Shown piece by piece: positions 8,485 through 18,492 of a stretch of DNA of 64,000 bases. Numbering within the stretch: the stretch's first letter is position 1; each line of letters starts with the position of its first letter. The notes under the pieces are model-generated. The model did no database searches. It saw only the letters and a program-made list of their open reading frames with translations, and had not been told where the DNA came from. Source of the DNA: Coriobacteriia bacterium (GTDB lineage Bacteria > Actinomycetota > Coriobacteriia > Coriobacteriales > UMGS124); assembly GCA_018368455.1 (NCBI GenBank), contig JAGZEG010000004.1, positions 124,001 to 188,000 of the forward strand. Direction: 5' to 3'. Both the position numbers and the translations under genes were made by a program.

Positions 8485-11400
8485 TTACTTCGCCCGTCCC
8501 GTCATGACCGCGAACGCGTCGGCCAGGGCGTCGTCGTGGCTTTTGCCGGCCGCCTCTTCGGCGGCGATGAGCGTCAGCATGCGCTCGTAGTCGGCCGGGA
8601 TGACCTTCTTGAACCGGCGTTGCACTGCCTCGAATCGGTAGAGCATCTCTATGCCGCGTGCCGAGTTCGTGTGGTGCACGTGCTCGGAGATGAGCCCGCG
8701 GATCTGGATGATCTCGTCGGGCGTCGGCGTCTCGATGCGCACCATGTCGAGGTTCGTGTTGCGCTCGAGCGTCTCGAACTCGTCGTAGACGAAGGCCACG
8801 CCGCCCGACATGCCGGCTGCGAAGTTCTGCCCCACCTCGCCGAGCACGACCACGACGCCACCCGTCATGTACTCGCAACCATGGTTGCCCACGCCCTCGA
8901 CGACGAGCGTCGCACCGGAGTTGCGCACGGCGAAGCGCTGCCCTGCCAGGCCGTTGACGAAGCCCCGGCCGCTCGTGGCTCCGTAGAACGCCACGTTGCC
9001 GACGACGATGTTCTCGTCGGCGCGCAGCGAGCTCTCTGCCGGCGGGCGCACGGACAGCGTGCCACCCGACAGGCCCTTGCCGAAGTAGTCGTTGGCGTCG
9101 CCGTCGATGCGCAGCTCGACGCCGGCCGGCAGGAAGGCGCCGAAGCTCTGCCCGCCCGATCCGGAGCACCCGATGCAGATAGAGCCGTCGGGCATGCCTT
9201 CGGGATAGGCCTTCGTGACGGTCGATCCCAGCATCGTGCCGACGCAGCGGTTGACGTTGGCGATGTCGGCCCTGAAGCGCGCCGGGGCCAGCGTCTCGCG
9301 TGCCGTCTGCGTCAGCGGCACGAACAGCGTCGCGTCGAGCGTGCGCTCGAGGTGGTGTGCGAACGCCATGTCCGGCAGGAAGTGGGGTGCCTCGGCCCCG
9401 GGGATGCCGGCGCCGAACATGAGCTTGGCGGGGGCGAGCACGGCGGAGAGGTCGACGGTCGCCGCCTTGGCGTTGCCGGGCACACCCACCTGGCGCAGGC
9501 ACTCCACGTGGCCGACCATGTCGTCGATCGTGCGGAAGCCCAGCTCGGCCATGATGACGCGCAGGTCCTGCGCGATGAAGTGCATGAAGTTGACGACGTG
9601 CTCCGGCTTGCCGGCGAAGTGCCCGCGCAGCCGGTCGCTCTGCGTGGCAACACCCACGGGGCACGTGTCCTGGTGACAGTCACGCTGCATGAGGCAGCCG
9701 AGCGCGATGAGCGGGCCGGTCGCAAAACCGAACTCCTCGGCGCCGAGCAAGCATGCGATGGCGACGTCGCGGCCGGTCAGCAGCTTGCCGTCGGCCTCGA
9801 GCATGACGCGCGAGCGCAGGCCGTTCGCCAGCAGCGTCTGCTGGGTCTCGGCCAGGCCCAGCTCAAGCGGCAGGCCTGCGTGGTAGATGGAGTTGCGCGG
9901 CGCCGCGCCCGTGCCGCCGTCGTGGCCGGAGATGAGGATCTTCTCGGCGCCGCCCTTTGCCACGCCCGTCGCGATCGTGCCGACGCCGGCCTCCGAGACG
10001 AGCTTGACGGAGATGGCGGCGGAGGGATTGGCGTTCTTGAGGTCGTAGATGAGCTCGGCCAGGTCCTCGATGGAATAGATGTCGTGGTGCGGCGGCGGCG
10101 AGATGAGTCCGACGCCGGCCGTCGAGCGTCGCGTGCGCGCGATCCACGGGTAGACCTTCTTGCCAGGCAGGTGCCCGCCCTCGCCGGGCTTGGCGCCCTG
10201 CGCGAGCTTGATCTGGATCTCGCGGGCACTGCCCAAATAGCGGCTCGTGACGCCGAAACGCCCCGACGCGACCTGCTTGATGGCAGACAGCGCCGAGTCG
10301 CCGCCGGCAAGCGGCACCTCGCGCGCCACGTCCTCGCCGCCCTCGCCCGTGTTCGAGAAGCCGTGCAGGCGGTTCATGGCGACGGCCAGGCACTCGTGGG
10401 CCTCGCGGCTGATGGAGCCGTAGCTCATGGCGCCCGTCTTGAAGCGGCGGCAGATGTCGTCGGCGCTCTCCACCTCGTCGAGCGGCACGGGCGTGCGTCC
10501 GGCGGCGTCGAAGTCGAGCAGGTTGCGCAGGGTGATGGCGCGCCCCGGTCGGTTGACGATGGCGGTGTAGGCGTCCCACGCCTCGCGGCTGCCCGTGCGC
10601 GCGGCCGTCTGCAGCGCGAATATCATCGGCGGGTCGATGAGGTGATCCTCGCCGTCGGGGCGCCACTGCGTCAGGCCGGCGTTGGCGAGCTGGTCGGGGG
10701 CGGCACTGCCGGCCAGGCGGGCGGCCGTATCGTACTTGGCGCACGCCTCGCGCTGGAGGTCGTCGACGGACAGGCCCCCGATGCGGCTGACGGTGCCCGT
10801 GAAGTAGCGGCTGACGACCTCGTCGGACAGGCCGAGCGCCTCGAAGACCTGCGCCGAGTGGTAGCCCTGCATCGTCGAGATACCCATCTTGCTCATGATG
10901 GCGACGACACCGGCCGTGAGCGCCTTGTTGAAGTTGGCGATCGCCTGGGCGGGCTCGATGCCGGGCAGCAGGCCGCGCGCGCAGGCGTTGCGGATCTGCG
11001 CGTGGGCGAGGTAGGGGTAGACGGCGCTGGCGGAGTAGCCAATGAGCATGGCGGCGTCGTGCGTGCTGGCGATGTCGCCGGCCTCCACGACGAGGTCGAC
11101 ATGCGTGCGCAGGTTCTGGCGGATGAGGTGGTGATGCACAGCGCCCAGCGACAGCAGGCTCGGCACGGGCACCTGCCCCTCGCGCACGCGATCGGACAGC
11201 ACGAGGATGTTCGTACCGGCGCGCACGGCGTCCTCGGCGGCGCGGGCGAGGCGGTCGAGCTCGGCCTCAAGGGCGCCGGGGCCGGCCGTGCGGTCGAAGG
11301 CGCACGTCAGGCTCGTGACCCTGAAGCCCACCTTGTCGATGGAGCGCACGCGCGTGAAGGCGTCGCGGTCGAGGATGGGCGACTCGAGCCGGATGAGGCG

Positions 11401-13110
11401 GCAGTTGGCGCGGCTGTCCTGCAGCAGGTTGCCGTGATTGCCGAGGTACAGCACGGTTGACGTGACCATCTTCTCGCGCAGCGCGTCGATGGGCGGGTTC
11501 GTGACCTGTGCGAACAGCTGCTTGAAGTAGTCGAACAGACGGCGCGGGCGCTGGGAGAGCACGGCGAGCGGCGCGTCGACGCCCATGGAGGCGAGCGGCT
11601 CCTTGCCGTCGCGCGCCATGGGGACGACGGCGTCCACGAGGTCCTCGTAGCCCAGGCCGTAGCGCGCGGCCAGGCTCGAGAGCGTGTCGCCTGGGGACAG
11701 CGCGCCAGCGTCGGGGTCGCACGCGTCTGCGGGTGAGGGCTCGCTCGGCAGTGGCAGGCTTTCGACGCGCAGCATGGTGGAGTCCAGCCACTCGCGGAAG
11801 GGCTGCTCGGAGGCCATACCCTCCTTGAGCTCGTCGTCCCATATGATGCGGCCTTCGTCGGGGTCGACGAGCAGCATCTGTCCGCCGGCCAGCGCGCCCT
11901 TCATGAGCACGTTGTCGGGCGCGATGTCGAGCACGCCTGTCTCGCTCGACAGGACGAGCCGGTCGTCTCGCGTCACGGTGTAGCGCGCCGGGCGCAGGCC
12001 GTTGCGGTCGAGCACGGCGCCCATGCGGCGGCCGTCCGTGAACGCGATGGCCGCCGGGCCGTCCCACGGCTCCGTCAGTGTCGACTGGTATGAGCAGAAC
12101 GCGCGCCGGCGGTCGGAGAGGTTGTCGTTGTGGTCCCACGGCTCGGGGATGAGCATGGACAGCGCTCGCGTCATGGGGCGGCCGTTCATGACGAGGAACT
12201 CGAGCACGTTGTCGAGGATAGCCGAGTCGGAGCCCTCACGGTCGATGATGGGCAGCACCTGGTCGAGGTGCGCGATGACGGGCGAGTACAGCGAGGCCTG
12301 GCGCGCGCGGATCCAGTTGACGTTGCCGCGCAGCGTGTTGATCTCGCCGTTGTGGATCATGAAGCGGTTGGGGTGCGCGCGCTCCCAGCTCGGCGTCGTG
12401 TTCGTGGAGTAGCGCGAGTGCACGAGGGCGATGGCCGTCTCGATCGTGGCGTCGTTGAGGTCGAGGTAGAACGTGCGCAGCTGCCCCGCGACGAGCATGC
12501 CCTTGTACACGATGGTTCGCGCGCTCATGGAGCAGACGTAGAAGATGGAACGCTCGGGCAGGCCGACCTCGTGCGCACGCTTCTCTATGGTGCGCCGCGC
12601 GACGAACAGGGCACGCTCGAAGTCCTGGCCTGCGGCGACGGTGCCGGGGCGCAGCATGAACGCCTGCCAGATGCGCGGCTGGCAGGCGCGGGCCGTCGAG
12701 CCGAGGTCGTGCGCGTCTACGGGGACTTCGCGCCAGAACAGCACGGGCAGGCCGCAGTCGGCGCAGCCCTGCTCGAACAGGGCGCGCGCCTGGTCGAAGT
12801 CATCCTGCTCGCGCGGGAGGAACAGCATGGCCACGCCGTAGTCTCCCTCGTCGGGCAGCAGGTGGCCGCACTTCTGCGCTTCCTTGCGGAAGAAGCGGTG
12901 CGGCAGCTGGAACAGGATGCCCGCGCCGTCGCCCGTGTTGGACTCCAGGCCGACACCGCCGCGGTGGTCGAGGTTGAGCAGCACGGACAGCGCGTCGTTG
13001 AGCATCTGGTGCGTGCGGATACCCTTGATGTTGGCCAGCGCGCCGATGCCGCACGCGTCGTGGTCGAACTCGGGCCGGTAGAGCCCGTATGCCTCGCTGT
13101 GATACTGCAT
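8485..13110 (-). CDS. gltB: Glutamate synthase large subunit (GltB)
   Basis: Makes two glutamates from glutamine and 2-oxoglutarate, giving high-affinity ammonium assimilation together with glutamine synthetase. The 1541 residues are full length. They comprise an N-terminal class II amidotransferase with nucleophile Cys20 (HDACGIG), a central domain, an FMN synthase barrel with the Fe-S motif CLMQRDCHQDTCPVG, and a C-terminal GXGXG beta-helix. The 19 residues before Cys20 are presumably removed. It diverges from the GlnR-like regulator and carries a GlnR-type box upstream. Confidence 0.96.
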   Translation of the reverse strand: MQYHSEAYGLYRPEFDHDACGIGALANIKGIRTHQMLNDALSVLLNLDHRGGVGLESNTGDGAGILFQLPHRFFRKEAQKCGHLLPDEGDYGVAMLFLPREQDDFDQARALFEQGCADCGLPVLFWREVPVDAHDLGSTARACQPRIWQAFMLRPGTVAAGQDFERALFVARRTIEKRAHEVGLPERSIFYVCSMSARTIVYKGMLVAGQLRTFYLDLNDATIETAIALVHSRYSTNTTPSWERAHPNRFMIHNGEINTLRGNVNWIRARQASLYSPVIAHLDQVLPIIDREGSDSAILDNVLEFLVMNGRPMTRALSMLIPEPWDHNDNLSDRRRAFCSYQSTLTEPWDGPAAIAFTDGRRMGAVLDRNGLRPARYTVTRDDRLVLSSETGVLDIAPDNVLMKGALAGGQMLLVDPDEGRIIWDDELKEGMASEQPFREWLDSTMLRVESLPLPSEPSPADACDPDAGALSPGDTLSSLAARYGLGYEDLVDAVVPMARDGKEPLASMGVDAPLAVLSQRPRRLFDYFKQLFAQVTNPPIDALREKMVTSTVLYLGNHGNLLQDSRANCRLIRLESPILDRDAFTRVRSIDKVGFRVTSLTCAFDRTAGPGALEAELDRLARAAEDAVRAGTNILVLSDRVREGQVPVPSLLSLGAVHHHLIRQNLRTHVDLVVEAGDIASTHDAAMLIGYSASAVYPYLAHAQIRNACARGLLPGIEPAQAIANFNKALTAGVVAIMSKMGISTMQGYHSAQVFEALGLSDEVVSRYFTGTVSRIGGLSVDDLQREACAKYDTAARLAGSAAPDQLANAGLTQWRPDGEDHLIDPPMIFALQTAARTGSREAWDAYTAIVNRPGRAITLRNLLDFDAAGRTPVPLDEVESADDICRRFKTGAMSYGSISREAHECLAVAMNRLHGFSNTGEGGEDVAREVPLAGGDSALSAIKQVASGRFGVTSRYLGSAREIQIKLAQGAKPGEGGHLPGKKVYPWIARTRRSTAGVGLISPPPHHDIYSIEDLAELIYDLKNANPSAAISVKLVSEAGVGTIATGVAKGGAEKILISGHDGGTGAAPRNSIYHAGLPLELGLAETQQTLLANGLRSRVMLEADGKLLTGRDVAIACLLGAEEFGFATGPLIALGCLMQRDCHQDTCPVGVATQSDRLRGHFAGKPEHVVNFMHFIAQDLRVIMAELGFRTIDDMVGHVECLRQVGVPGNAKAATVDLSAVLAPAKLMFGAGIPGAEAPHFLPDMAFAHHLERTLDATLFVPLTQTARETLAPARFRADIANVNRCVGTMLGSTVTKAYPEGMPDGSICIGCSGSGGQSFGAFLPAGVELRIDGDANDYFGKGLSGGTLSVRPPAESSLRADENIVVGNVAFYGATSGRGFVNGLAGQRFAVRNSGATLVVEGVGNHGCEYMTGGVVVVLGEVGQNFAAGMSGGVAFVYDEFETLERNTNLDMVRIETPTPDEIIQIRGLISEHVHHTNSARGIEMLYRFEAVQRRFKKVIPADYERMLTLIAAEEAAGKSHDDALADAFAVMTGRAK

Positions 13111-13209
13111 GCCTGAGCCTCTCCCTATGGGGCGCCTCCGTCGGGCGAAAATGGAGCAGTCTGCATCATGGCGCGCTCCACACGAGAGAGAAAAGGCACG
13201 GGGGACGCC

Positions 13210-13225
13210 GAAACAAAGACGTTAC
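13210..13225. promoter_or_regulatory. Candidate GlnR box upstream of gltB
   Basis: GAAAC, six bases, then GTTAC. Known actinobacterial GlnR sites alternate GTnAC and GAAAC half-sites with 6-bp spacers, so this pair fits exactly, and a weak third half-site (AGCAC) follows after six more bases. It lies about 100 bp before the gltB start in the 486 bp between gltB (ATG at 13110) and the regulator (ATG at 13597). I see no RNA gene or other clear element in that gap. Confidence 0.5.
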
Positions 13226-13596
13226 CGGCTGAGCACGTACGCGCAACACGACTGGTTTGCCCGGGGTTGCGTGGCGCCCTCGCTGGTGCGCGCTGCCTGG
13301 GCCTGTCGGTCTGGGACGGTGTTTTCCCGACCTGACTCATATTCTGCGAAGTTCGGTGATCTGATAGCAATTCGTATTCTTCTCGCAACAATCCCCTCGT
13401 AAGGTGGCCGGCGTATCGCGGTCGTTTCTGCAGCTCCGGGACGCTTGTCCTTGCCGCCACCCGGCGGCGCTGGCATGTGTCAGCCTGGGGTTCCAGTCGA
13501 ATGTGGTATGGTATTGCGTCAATGGGGGGCATCCGCGCAGGCGTCGAAGGCCCAGGCCGGTCGACGTCGGTGCAGTCCCGTGCAGGGAGGACACCG

Positions 13597-14265
13597 ATGC
13601 ATCACAAGACTGCCTTGTTTCTATCTCAGACGGCCGATGGCCATGAGCGGATGCGCCGCCTTTCCTCCATGCTCGACGTCTCCATCCTGCTCGCGAGTGT
13701 CGCTCGCTTCTCGCAGGCCATCCTGGAGCGCGAGTTCGACCTTATCGTGCTTGAGACGGGCGGCGTGTCGACGTCGCAGATCGAGCACATCGAGGGCACG
13801 CTGGCCGACAGCTCGACGCCTCTGCTCCTCGTCGTGTCTGAGGCCCAGATGCCCGATCTCCACCTTCCCATGCGACCCGTCTGCGACTTCATCTCGACAC
13901 AGGCGCCCGATGCCGAGTACGCCGTGCGCATCCGGCACCTGCTTTGGCCGGGCGAGGAGACGGGCGACGACGACGTCGTGAAGCTCGACGAGCTCACGGT
14001 TAACCTTGCTACGTATCAGGTACGCGTTGACGACCAGCCCGTTGATCTCACCTATATGGAGTACTCGCTGCTCGCGTTCATGGTGACGCACCCGGGGCGC
14101 GCCTACTCGCGCGAGACGCTGCTGCGTCGCGTGTGGGGCTTCGACTACTGCGGTGGCTCGCGCACTGTTGACGTGCACGTGCGACGCATCCGCGCCAAGC
14201 TCGGCCCCCAGGCGTCGAGCCACATCGAGACCGTGCGCGGCGTCGGCTACCTGTTCAGGCTGTAG
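13597..14265 (+). CDS. GlnR-like orphan OmpR-family response regulator
   Basis: Probably controls nitrogen assimilation genes. It has 222 residues from the ATG at 13597 (AGGGAGG six bases upstream). The N-terminal receiver is degenerate: it lacks the acidic pair after strand 1 (LFLSQTADG), and the usual phospho-acceptor Asp is Glu in FDLIVLETGG. The C-terminal winged helix, with FDYCGGSRTVDVHVRRIRAK, closely resembles actinobacterial GlnR, which also has an atypical receiver. No kinase is adjacent. It diverges from gltBD, which carries a GlnR-type box, and this supports the assignment. RegX3/MtrA-type regulators are the alternative. Confidence 0.72.
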   Translation: MHHKTALFLSQTADGHERMRRLSSMLDVSILLASVARFSQAILEREFDLIVLETGGVSTSQIEHIEGTLADSSTPLLLVVSEAQMPDLHLPMRPVCDFISTQAPDAEYAVRIRHLLWPGEETGDDDVVKLDELTVNLATYQVRVDDQPVDLTYMEYSLLAFMVTHPGRAYSRETLLRRVWGFDYCGGSRTVDVHVRRIRAKLGPQASSHIETVRGVGYLFRL

Positions 14266-14308
14266 TAGCAGGTATTTTGGGTAATAGCGCTTGCGGGTGC
14301 CGCGGAGC

Positions 14309-15466
14309 CTAGATGCGCTCCGTGACCTTGCTGACGAGCTTGGCCGGCAGGCAACCGGCGACCCATTTGCCCCAGTTCGAGTTCATGATCGGGAACATGC
14401 GCAGACGGAACCGGATGTTGCGGCGGATGGGCTCGAGCGCCGCAACATAGGCCGACCGTGCCGCGCGCACCTCGTCGCTCGGGGTGACGCGTCCGACGGA
14501 CAGCCCCTTTGCGATGGCGGCGCCGCAGCGCTGTCCCGAGTTGAACGCGAACGAGATACCCTCGCCTGAGCTGGGGCTCATGAGGCCGGCGGCCTCGCCG
14601 GCGAGCAGGACGCGGCCCTGCCCGTCGATGACGTCGGCGATGGAGCGCACCTGTGTTGCGGTGCCCGCTTCGCGGCGCACGGGCTCGCCGAGCGGATAGC
14701 GCTGAGAGAACGTCTCGAGCGCGCGAGCATGCAGCTCGGGCATGCCTTTTGAGCCGGGGAAGAACACGGAGCCCACGATGGCGACGTCGCCCTTCGGCAT
14801 GATATAGCCGTAACCGTACTCAGGCCCGATGTGGCGCGAGTACACGCAGTCGAAGAACGGCTCGATGCTGCCGCGCTCGATGCGGACGAACTCCTGCACG
14901 GTGCGATAGCACGCGACCTGCGGCCAGGCGGCGTTTGCCCGACGCGTGGCAGAGCGCGCACCGTCTGCCCCGACGAGGAAGGCGCAGCTCACGTCGACGG
15001 GCTGCCCCGCACGCGTCAGGTGGGCGGTCACGCCGTGCTCGTCCTGCTCCCAGCCGCGCAGACTCGCGCGCTCCCACACGGTGACGTTGGGCGGGAGAAG
15101 CGTCATCGTCCACTCGTCGAAGGACGTACGGTCGACGTTGACGAAGCGCAGGCTCGTGGGCTTCTTGATGCCGCGGTCCCAGTCGTAGAAGCGGAAGTGG
15201 ACGAAGGCGGGGTCGAGCATGAGCGAGCGGGGCACGCCGCCCACCTGTTCGAGCCAGCGCTGAGCATACTCGTTGAGCATGCCGCCGCAGCTCTTGTGGC
15301 GCGGCAGCGACGAGGCCTCGGCCAGGATGACGTCGTGCCCGGCCCGAGCTGCCTCGCGTGCCGCAGCGACGCCGGCGGGACCTGCGCCGATGACGAGCAC
15401 CGTCGTCGAGACGCGCTGCGCTGCGGGGGACGGGCTGGGGGTGGGGGCGCTGTTCTGGCTGCTCAT
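14309..15466 (-). CDS. Geranylgeranyl reductase family FAD-dependent oxidoreductase
   Basis: Likely reduces double bonds of isoprenoid chains (a lipid or quinone side chain), as family members do. The substrate is not shown. It has 385 residues from the ATG at 15464-15466 (AAGGAA site). The dinucleotide motif VLVIGAGPAG is at 24-32, followed by the family LPRHKSCGGML motif, a GADGARS motif and a C-terminal GRVLLAGEAAGLMSPSSGEG FAD motif. The N-terminal 20 residues are Pro/Ser/Ala-rich. It stands alone, with its 3' end 43 bp from the end of the regulator gene. Confidence 0.82.
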   Translation of the reverse strand: MSSQNSAPTPSPSPAAQRVSTTVLVIGAGPAGVAAAREAARAGHDVILAEASSLPRHKSCGGMLNEYAQRWLEQVGGVPRSLMLDPAFVHFRFYDWDRGIKKPTSLRFVNVDRTSFDEWTMTLLPPNVTVWERASLRGWEQDEHGVTAHLTRAGQPVDVSCAFLVGADGARSATRRANAAWPQVACYRTVQEFVRIERGSIEPFFDCVYSRHIGPEYGYGYIMPKGDVAIVGSVFFPGSKGMPELHARALETFSQRYPLGEPVRREAGTATQVRSIADVIDGQGRVLLAGEAAGLMSPSSGEGISFAFNSGQRCGAAIAKGLSVGRVTPSDEVRAARSAYVAALEPIRRNIRFRLRMFPIMNSNWGKWVAGCLPAKLVSKVTERI

Positions 15467-15612
15467 GACTGTTTCCTTGCCGATTCGGGGTCCGGATGAT
15501 TGTCGCACATGAGTGCGCGCCGGGTGGCGCTCCACATAAACGCCCGACCCGTTTCGGGTTGCCGTCCGAGTATCATGGCGCCGGAAGATGACGTGCGAGG
15601 GACGGGACGGCC

Positions 15613-16026
15613 ATGAAGGCGAACGACAGCAGGGGCGGCGGAGACATGCGGGGGATGACGTCGGGGGGACGGGTGCGCGCTGTCTTGACGGCTGTGCTAG
15701 CCGGCGTGGCGATATCCGTCGTGCTTGCCCTCGTGGCGGTGGCGCTGGGGGCGCTTGGGGGCAGCGGGCTGGTGGGTGGGCTCGACGGCGCCCGGCGCGT
15801 GCTGCTCGTCGTGGGCGCCATCATGCTCATCGCGGGTTCGTTTGGCATCGCCTCGCCCGAGCGTTTTGGGGAGGCTGCCGCCCAGCTGGGCCGCGACCTC
15901 GTCGAGCGCGTCGGCGTCGCACACCATGACGGCGCGCTCTCGTGGTATGTGCAGGCGGTCATTGCTGCGCTGACCATGGAGGCCATGGCCTTGCTCGTCG
16001 ATCTCGTGTTCCAGCTCGTGGTGTAG
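15613..16026 (+). CDS. Small integral membrane protein of unknown function
   Basis: 137 residues with about three hydrophobic segments (near 23-48, 61-76 and 111-136) and a polar middle containing SPERFGEAAAQLGRDLVERVG. A GAGGGACGGGA stretch precedes the ATG. I do not recognise the family. It lies 131 bp before ruvC, and a LexA box sits between the two genes, so it is probably a separate transcription unit. Confidence 0.6.
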   Translation: MKANDSRGGGDMRGMTSGGRVRAVLTAVLAGVAISVVLALVAVALGALGGSGLVGGLDGARRVLLVVGAIMLIAGSFGIASPERFGEAAAQLGRDLVERVGVAHHDGALSWYVQAVIAALTMEAMALLVDLVFQLVV

Positions 16027-16079
16027 CCGTGTGCGCGGCCTGCAGCCTTGCGCGTGCAGGCGTTCGGCTCTATCATCTA

Positions 16080-16091
16080 GAACAGGTGTTC
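16080..16091 (+). promoter_or_regulatory. LexA (SOS) box upstream of ruvCAB
   Basis: GAACAGGTGTTC followed by G matches the gram-positive/actinobacterial LexA operator form CGAAC-N4-GTTCG except for the first base. It is about 67 bp before the ruvC start. A perfect 14-bp palindrome, GATTCTTTAGAATC, overlaps its right side (16092-16105). ruv genes are LexA targets in many bacteria, so placement and sequence agree. Confidence 0.75.
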
Positions 16092-16157
16092 GATTCTTTA
16101 GAATCTTGCTGCAGCGGATACGGTGCTGGCGAACGAGGCGGAAGAGGGGAGGCGCGC

Positions 16158-16760
16158 GTGATTATCCTGGGCATAGACCCCGGCCTGGCGCATACCGGCT
16201 GGGGCGTCATCGAGACGCGGGGCATGCAGTGTCGCGCGCGAGCCTATGGTTGCATCGAGACGGACACGGGCATGGACATCGCGCGGCGTCTCAAGCGCAT
16301 CCACGACGAGATAAGCCGCGTCATCGGGCGGTACCATCCCACCGACGTCGCCATCGAGGAGATCTTCTTTTCGGCTAACTCCCAGAGCGCCGTCAAGACG
16401 GCCCACGCGCGCGGCGCCGCGCTTGTCGCATGCGCTTCGTGCGGCCTCGAGACGGGCGAATACACGCCCATGCAGATAAAGCAGGCCGTTGTTGGCACGG
16501 GGGCGGCCGACAAGCGGCAGGTGCAGTTCATGGTCAAGAGCCTTCTGCACCTCGAGCAGGAGCCTCGGCCCGACCACTGCGCCGACGCCTTGGCCGCCGC
16601 CATCTGCCATGCCCACCTTACGGCGTGGCGCGAGATGGGCCGCTCGCAGCACCTGACAACGCTGTCCGCCTCCTCTTATGCCGAGCGCGGTACGCGCAAG
16701 GCGTCCGCTTCCGAAGCTCGTGCCGCCGAGGCCCTTGCCGAGCGCAAGGCGCGCCCATGA
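16158..16760 (+). CDS. ruvC: Holliday junction endonuclease RuvC
   Basis: Cuts Holliday junctions during recombination and fork repair. The 200 residues start at the GTG at 16158, so that the protein begins VIILGIDPG with catalytic Asp7 at its normal position. Further acidic residues are in IEEIFF (Glu67/68) and DHCADALAAAICH (Asp139, Asp143). A GAGGGGAGG site lies just upstream. First gene of ruvCAB. Confidence 0.95.
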   Translation: MIILGIDPGLAHTGWGVIETRGMQCRARAYGCIETDTGMDIARRLKRIHDEISRVIGRYHPTDVAIEEIFFSANSQSAVKTAHARGAALVACASCGLETGEYTPMQIKQAVVGTGAADKRQVQFMVKSLLHLEQEPRPDHCADALAAAICHAHLTAWREMGRSQHLTTLSASSYAERGTRKASASEARAAEALAERKARP

Positions 16761-16779
16761 TGAGGAAAGGGGCCCTCCG

Positions 16780-17403
16780 ATGATCTCGTTTCTGCGCGGC
16801 ACCGTCGCCGCCAAGACGCTGGCGCAGGTTGTCATCGACGTCGGAGGCGTGGGCTATGCCTGCGGCGTCTCTTCCATGACGTCGGCTGCCCTGCCTGCGC
16901 CCGGCTCAGATGAGCCTGCCATGGTTCACACGTACCTGCAGGTGCGCGATGACGCCATCGCGCTGTACGGCTTTGCGAGCGCCGACGAGCGGGCCGTGTT
17001 CGAGCGGCTCGTCGCCATCACGGGCGTCGGGCCCAAGCTCGCGCTTGCCGTGTTGAGCTCGTTTTCGCCCGACGCGCTACGCCAAGTCGTGGCGGCGGGA
17101 GACGAAAAACGCATGGCTACGGTGCCCGGCGTCGGAAAGAAGACGGCGTCGCGCATGATCCTCGAGCTCAAAGACGCACTCAAGGGCGAGCTGTTCGGGC
17201 TGGGGGGCGCTGCGATTGCCGGCGCTCAGCTCGGGGGAACGCCTGTCGAGACCGGGGCGCTCGACGAGGCGGGCCAGGCCTTGCTTGCGATGGGTTTCTC
17301 CTCCGAAGAGGTTCAGCTCGCGCTCAAGGGCTATGATGGGTCGCCGACCGATGTCGAGTCCGCTATCAAGTATGCGCTGCGACGCCTGGGGAGTAACGCC
17401 TGA
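16780..17403 (+). CDS. ruvA: Holliday junction branch migration protein RuvA
   Basis: Binds the four-way junction as a tetramer and loads RuvB. From the ATG at 16780 it is 207 residues: an OB-fold start [10 protein letters not shown], two helix-hairpin-helix motifs ([13 protein letters not shown] and [13 protein letters not shown]), a flexible linker, and a C-terminal RuvB-binding domain ([16 protein letters not shown]). The start follows GGAAAGG by about nine bases and lies 19 bp after ruvC. Its stop overlaps the ruvB start by one base. Confidence 0.95.
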   Translation: MISFLRGTVAAKTLAQVVIDVGGVGYACGVSSMTSAALPAPGSDEPAMVHTYLQVRDDAIALYGFASADERAVFERLVAITGVGPKLALAVLSSFSPDALRQVVAAGDEKRMATVPGVGKKTASRMILELKDALKGELFGLGGAAIAGAQLGGTPVETGALDEAGQALLAMGFSSEEVQLALKGYDGSPTDVESAIKYALRRLGSNA

Positions 17404-18458
17404 TGTGGGAAGCTGACGCTGACAAGGACCTGTGGGACGACGTTCCGCGCACGCGCGAGCGCATCGTCACGGCGGAGCTCACTGAGGACGACCTCGAGGC
17501 CGACCGGTCGCTGCGCCCGCAGCGGCTCGAGGACTACATCGGCCAGGCGCGCGTGAAGCAGTCGCTGCGCGTCGCGATCGACGCGGCAAAGTCTCGCGGC
17601 GAGAGCCTCGACCACCTGCTGCTCTCGGGCCCGCCCGGCCTGGGCAAGACGACGCTCGCCACGGTCGTCGCCAACGAGATGGGGGCCCAGGTGCGCACGA
17701 CGTCGGGGCCGGCCATCGAGCGCACGGGCGATCTCGCGGCCATCCTGACAAACCTGTCCGAGGGCGATGTCCTGTTCATCGACGAGATCCATCGTCTCAA
17801 CCACACGATCGAGGAAATCCTCTATCCGGCGATGGAGGACTTCTTCCTCGACATCGTCATCGGAAAGGGGCCTGCGGCGCGCTCTATCCGCCTTGACGTA
17901 CCGCGCTTCACGCTCATCGGGGCAACGACGCGCTCGGGCCTTCTCACGGGGCCGCTGCGCGACCGCTTCGGCATCAACTGCCGGCTCGACTACTACACGG
18001 CAGACGAGCTGGCGCGGATCGTTGCGCGCTCCGCGGGCATCCTTGGCGTGCACGTCGACGCTGCGGGCGCTCAGGAGATCGCCAGCCGCAGCCGTGGAAC
18101 GCCCCGTCTGGCGAACCGCCTGCTCAAGCGCGTGCGCGACTACGCTCAGGTGCGCTTTGACGGCGCCATTACCGAAGAGATCGCGCGAGAGGCACTGTCG
18201 TTTTTCGAGGTGGACGAGATGGGCCTCGACTGGATGGACAACAAGATCCTCTCGACGCTGACGCAGACGTTTCTCGGCCGGCCCGTCGGACTATCGACGC
18301 TGGCGAGCGCCGTTGGCGAGGACGCTTCGACGCTCGAAGACGTGTACGAGCCGTTCTTGCTGCAGCAGGGCCTCATCAACCGCACGCCCAAGGGCAGGCA
18401 GGCGACGCCGCGTGCGTTCGAGCACATGGGGCTGCCCTGCCCCAAAGATGATCGGTAG
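17403..18458 (+). CDS. ruvB: Holliday junction branch migration ATPase RuvB
   Basis: The AAA+ motor that drives branch migration with RuvA. The 351 residues have Walker A GPPGLGKT at 76-83, Walker B LFIDEIH near 124-130, sensor I GATTRSG and the arginine-finger region [10 protein letters not shown]-terminal winged helix follows ([15 protein letters not shown]). Its ATG overlaps the ruvA stop (TGATG), so translation is coupled. Confidence 0.97.
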   Translation: MWEADADKDLWDDVPRTRERIVTAELTEDDLEADRSLRPQRLEDYIGQARVKQSLRVAIDAAKSRGESLDHLLLSGPPGLGKTTLATVVANEMGAQVRTTSGPAIERTGDLAAILTNLSEGDVLFIDEIHRLNHTIEEILYPAMEDFFLDIVIGKGPAARSIRLDVPRFTLIGATTRSGLLTGPLRDRFGINCRLDYYTADELARIVARSAGILGVHVDAAGAQEIASRSRGTPRLANRLLKRVRDYAQVRFDGAITEEIAREALSFFEVDEMGLDWMDNKILSTLTQTFLGRPVGLSTLASAVGEDASTLEDVYEPFLLQQGLINRTPKGRQATPRAFEHMGLPCPKDDR

Positions 18459-18492
18459 CGCGCGGCCACGTTCCGCGCGGAAAGGATGACGT

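Noticed and set aside
7228..11460. 1410-codon open frame on the plus strand
   Set aside because: It lies antisense to gltD and gltB, whose motifs are unmistakable. Long antisense frames are expected in GC-rich DNA with strong third-position bias.
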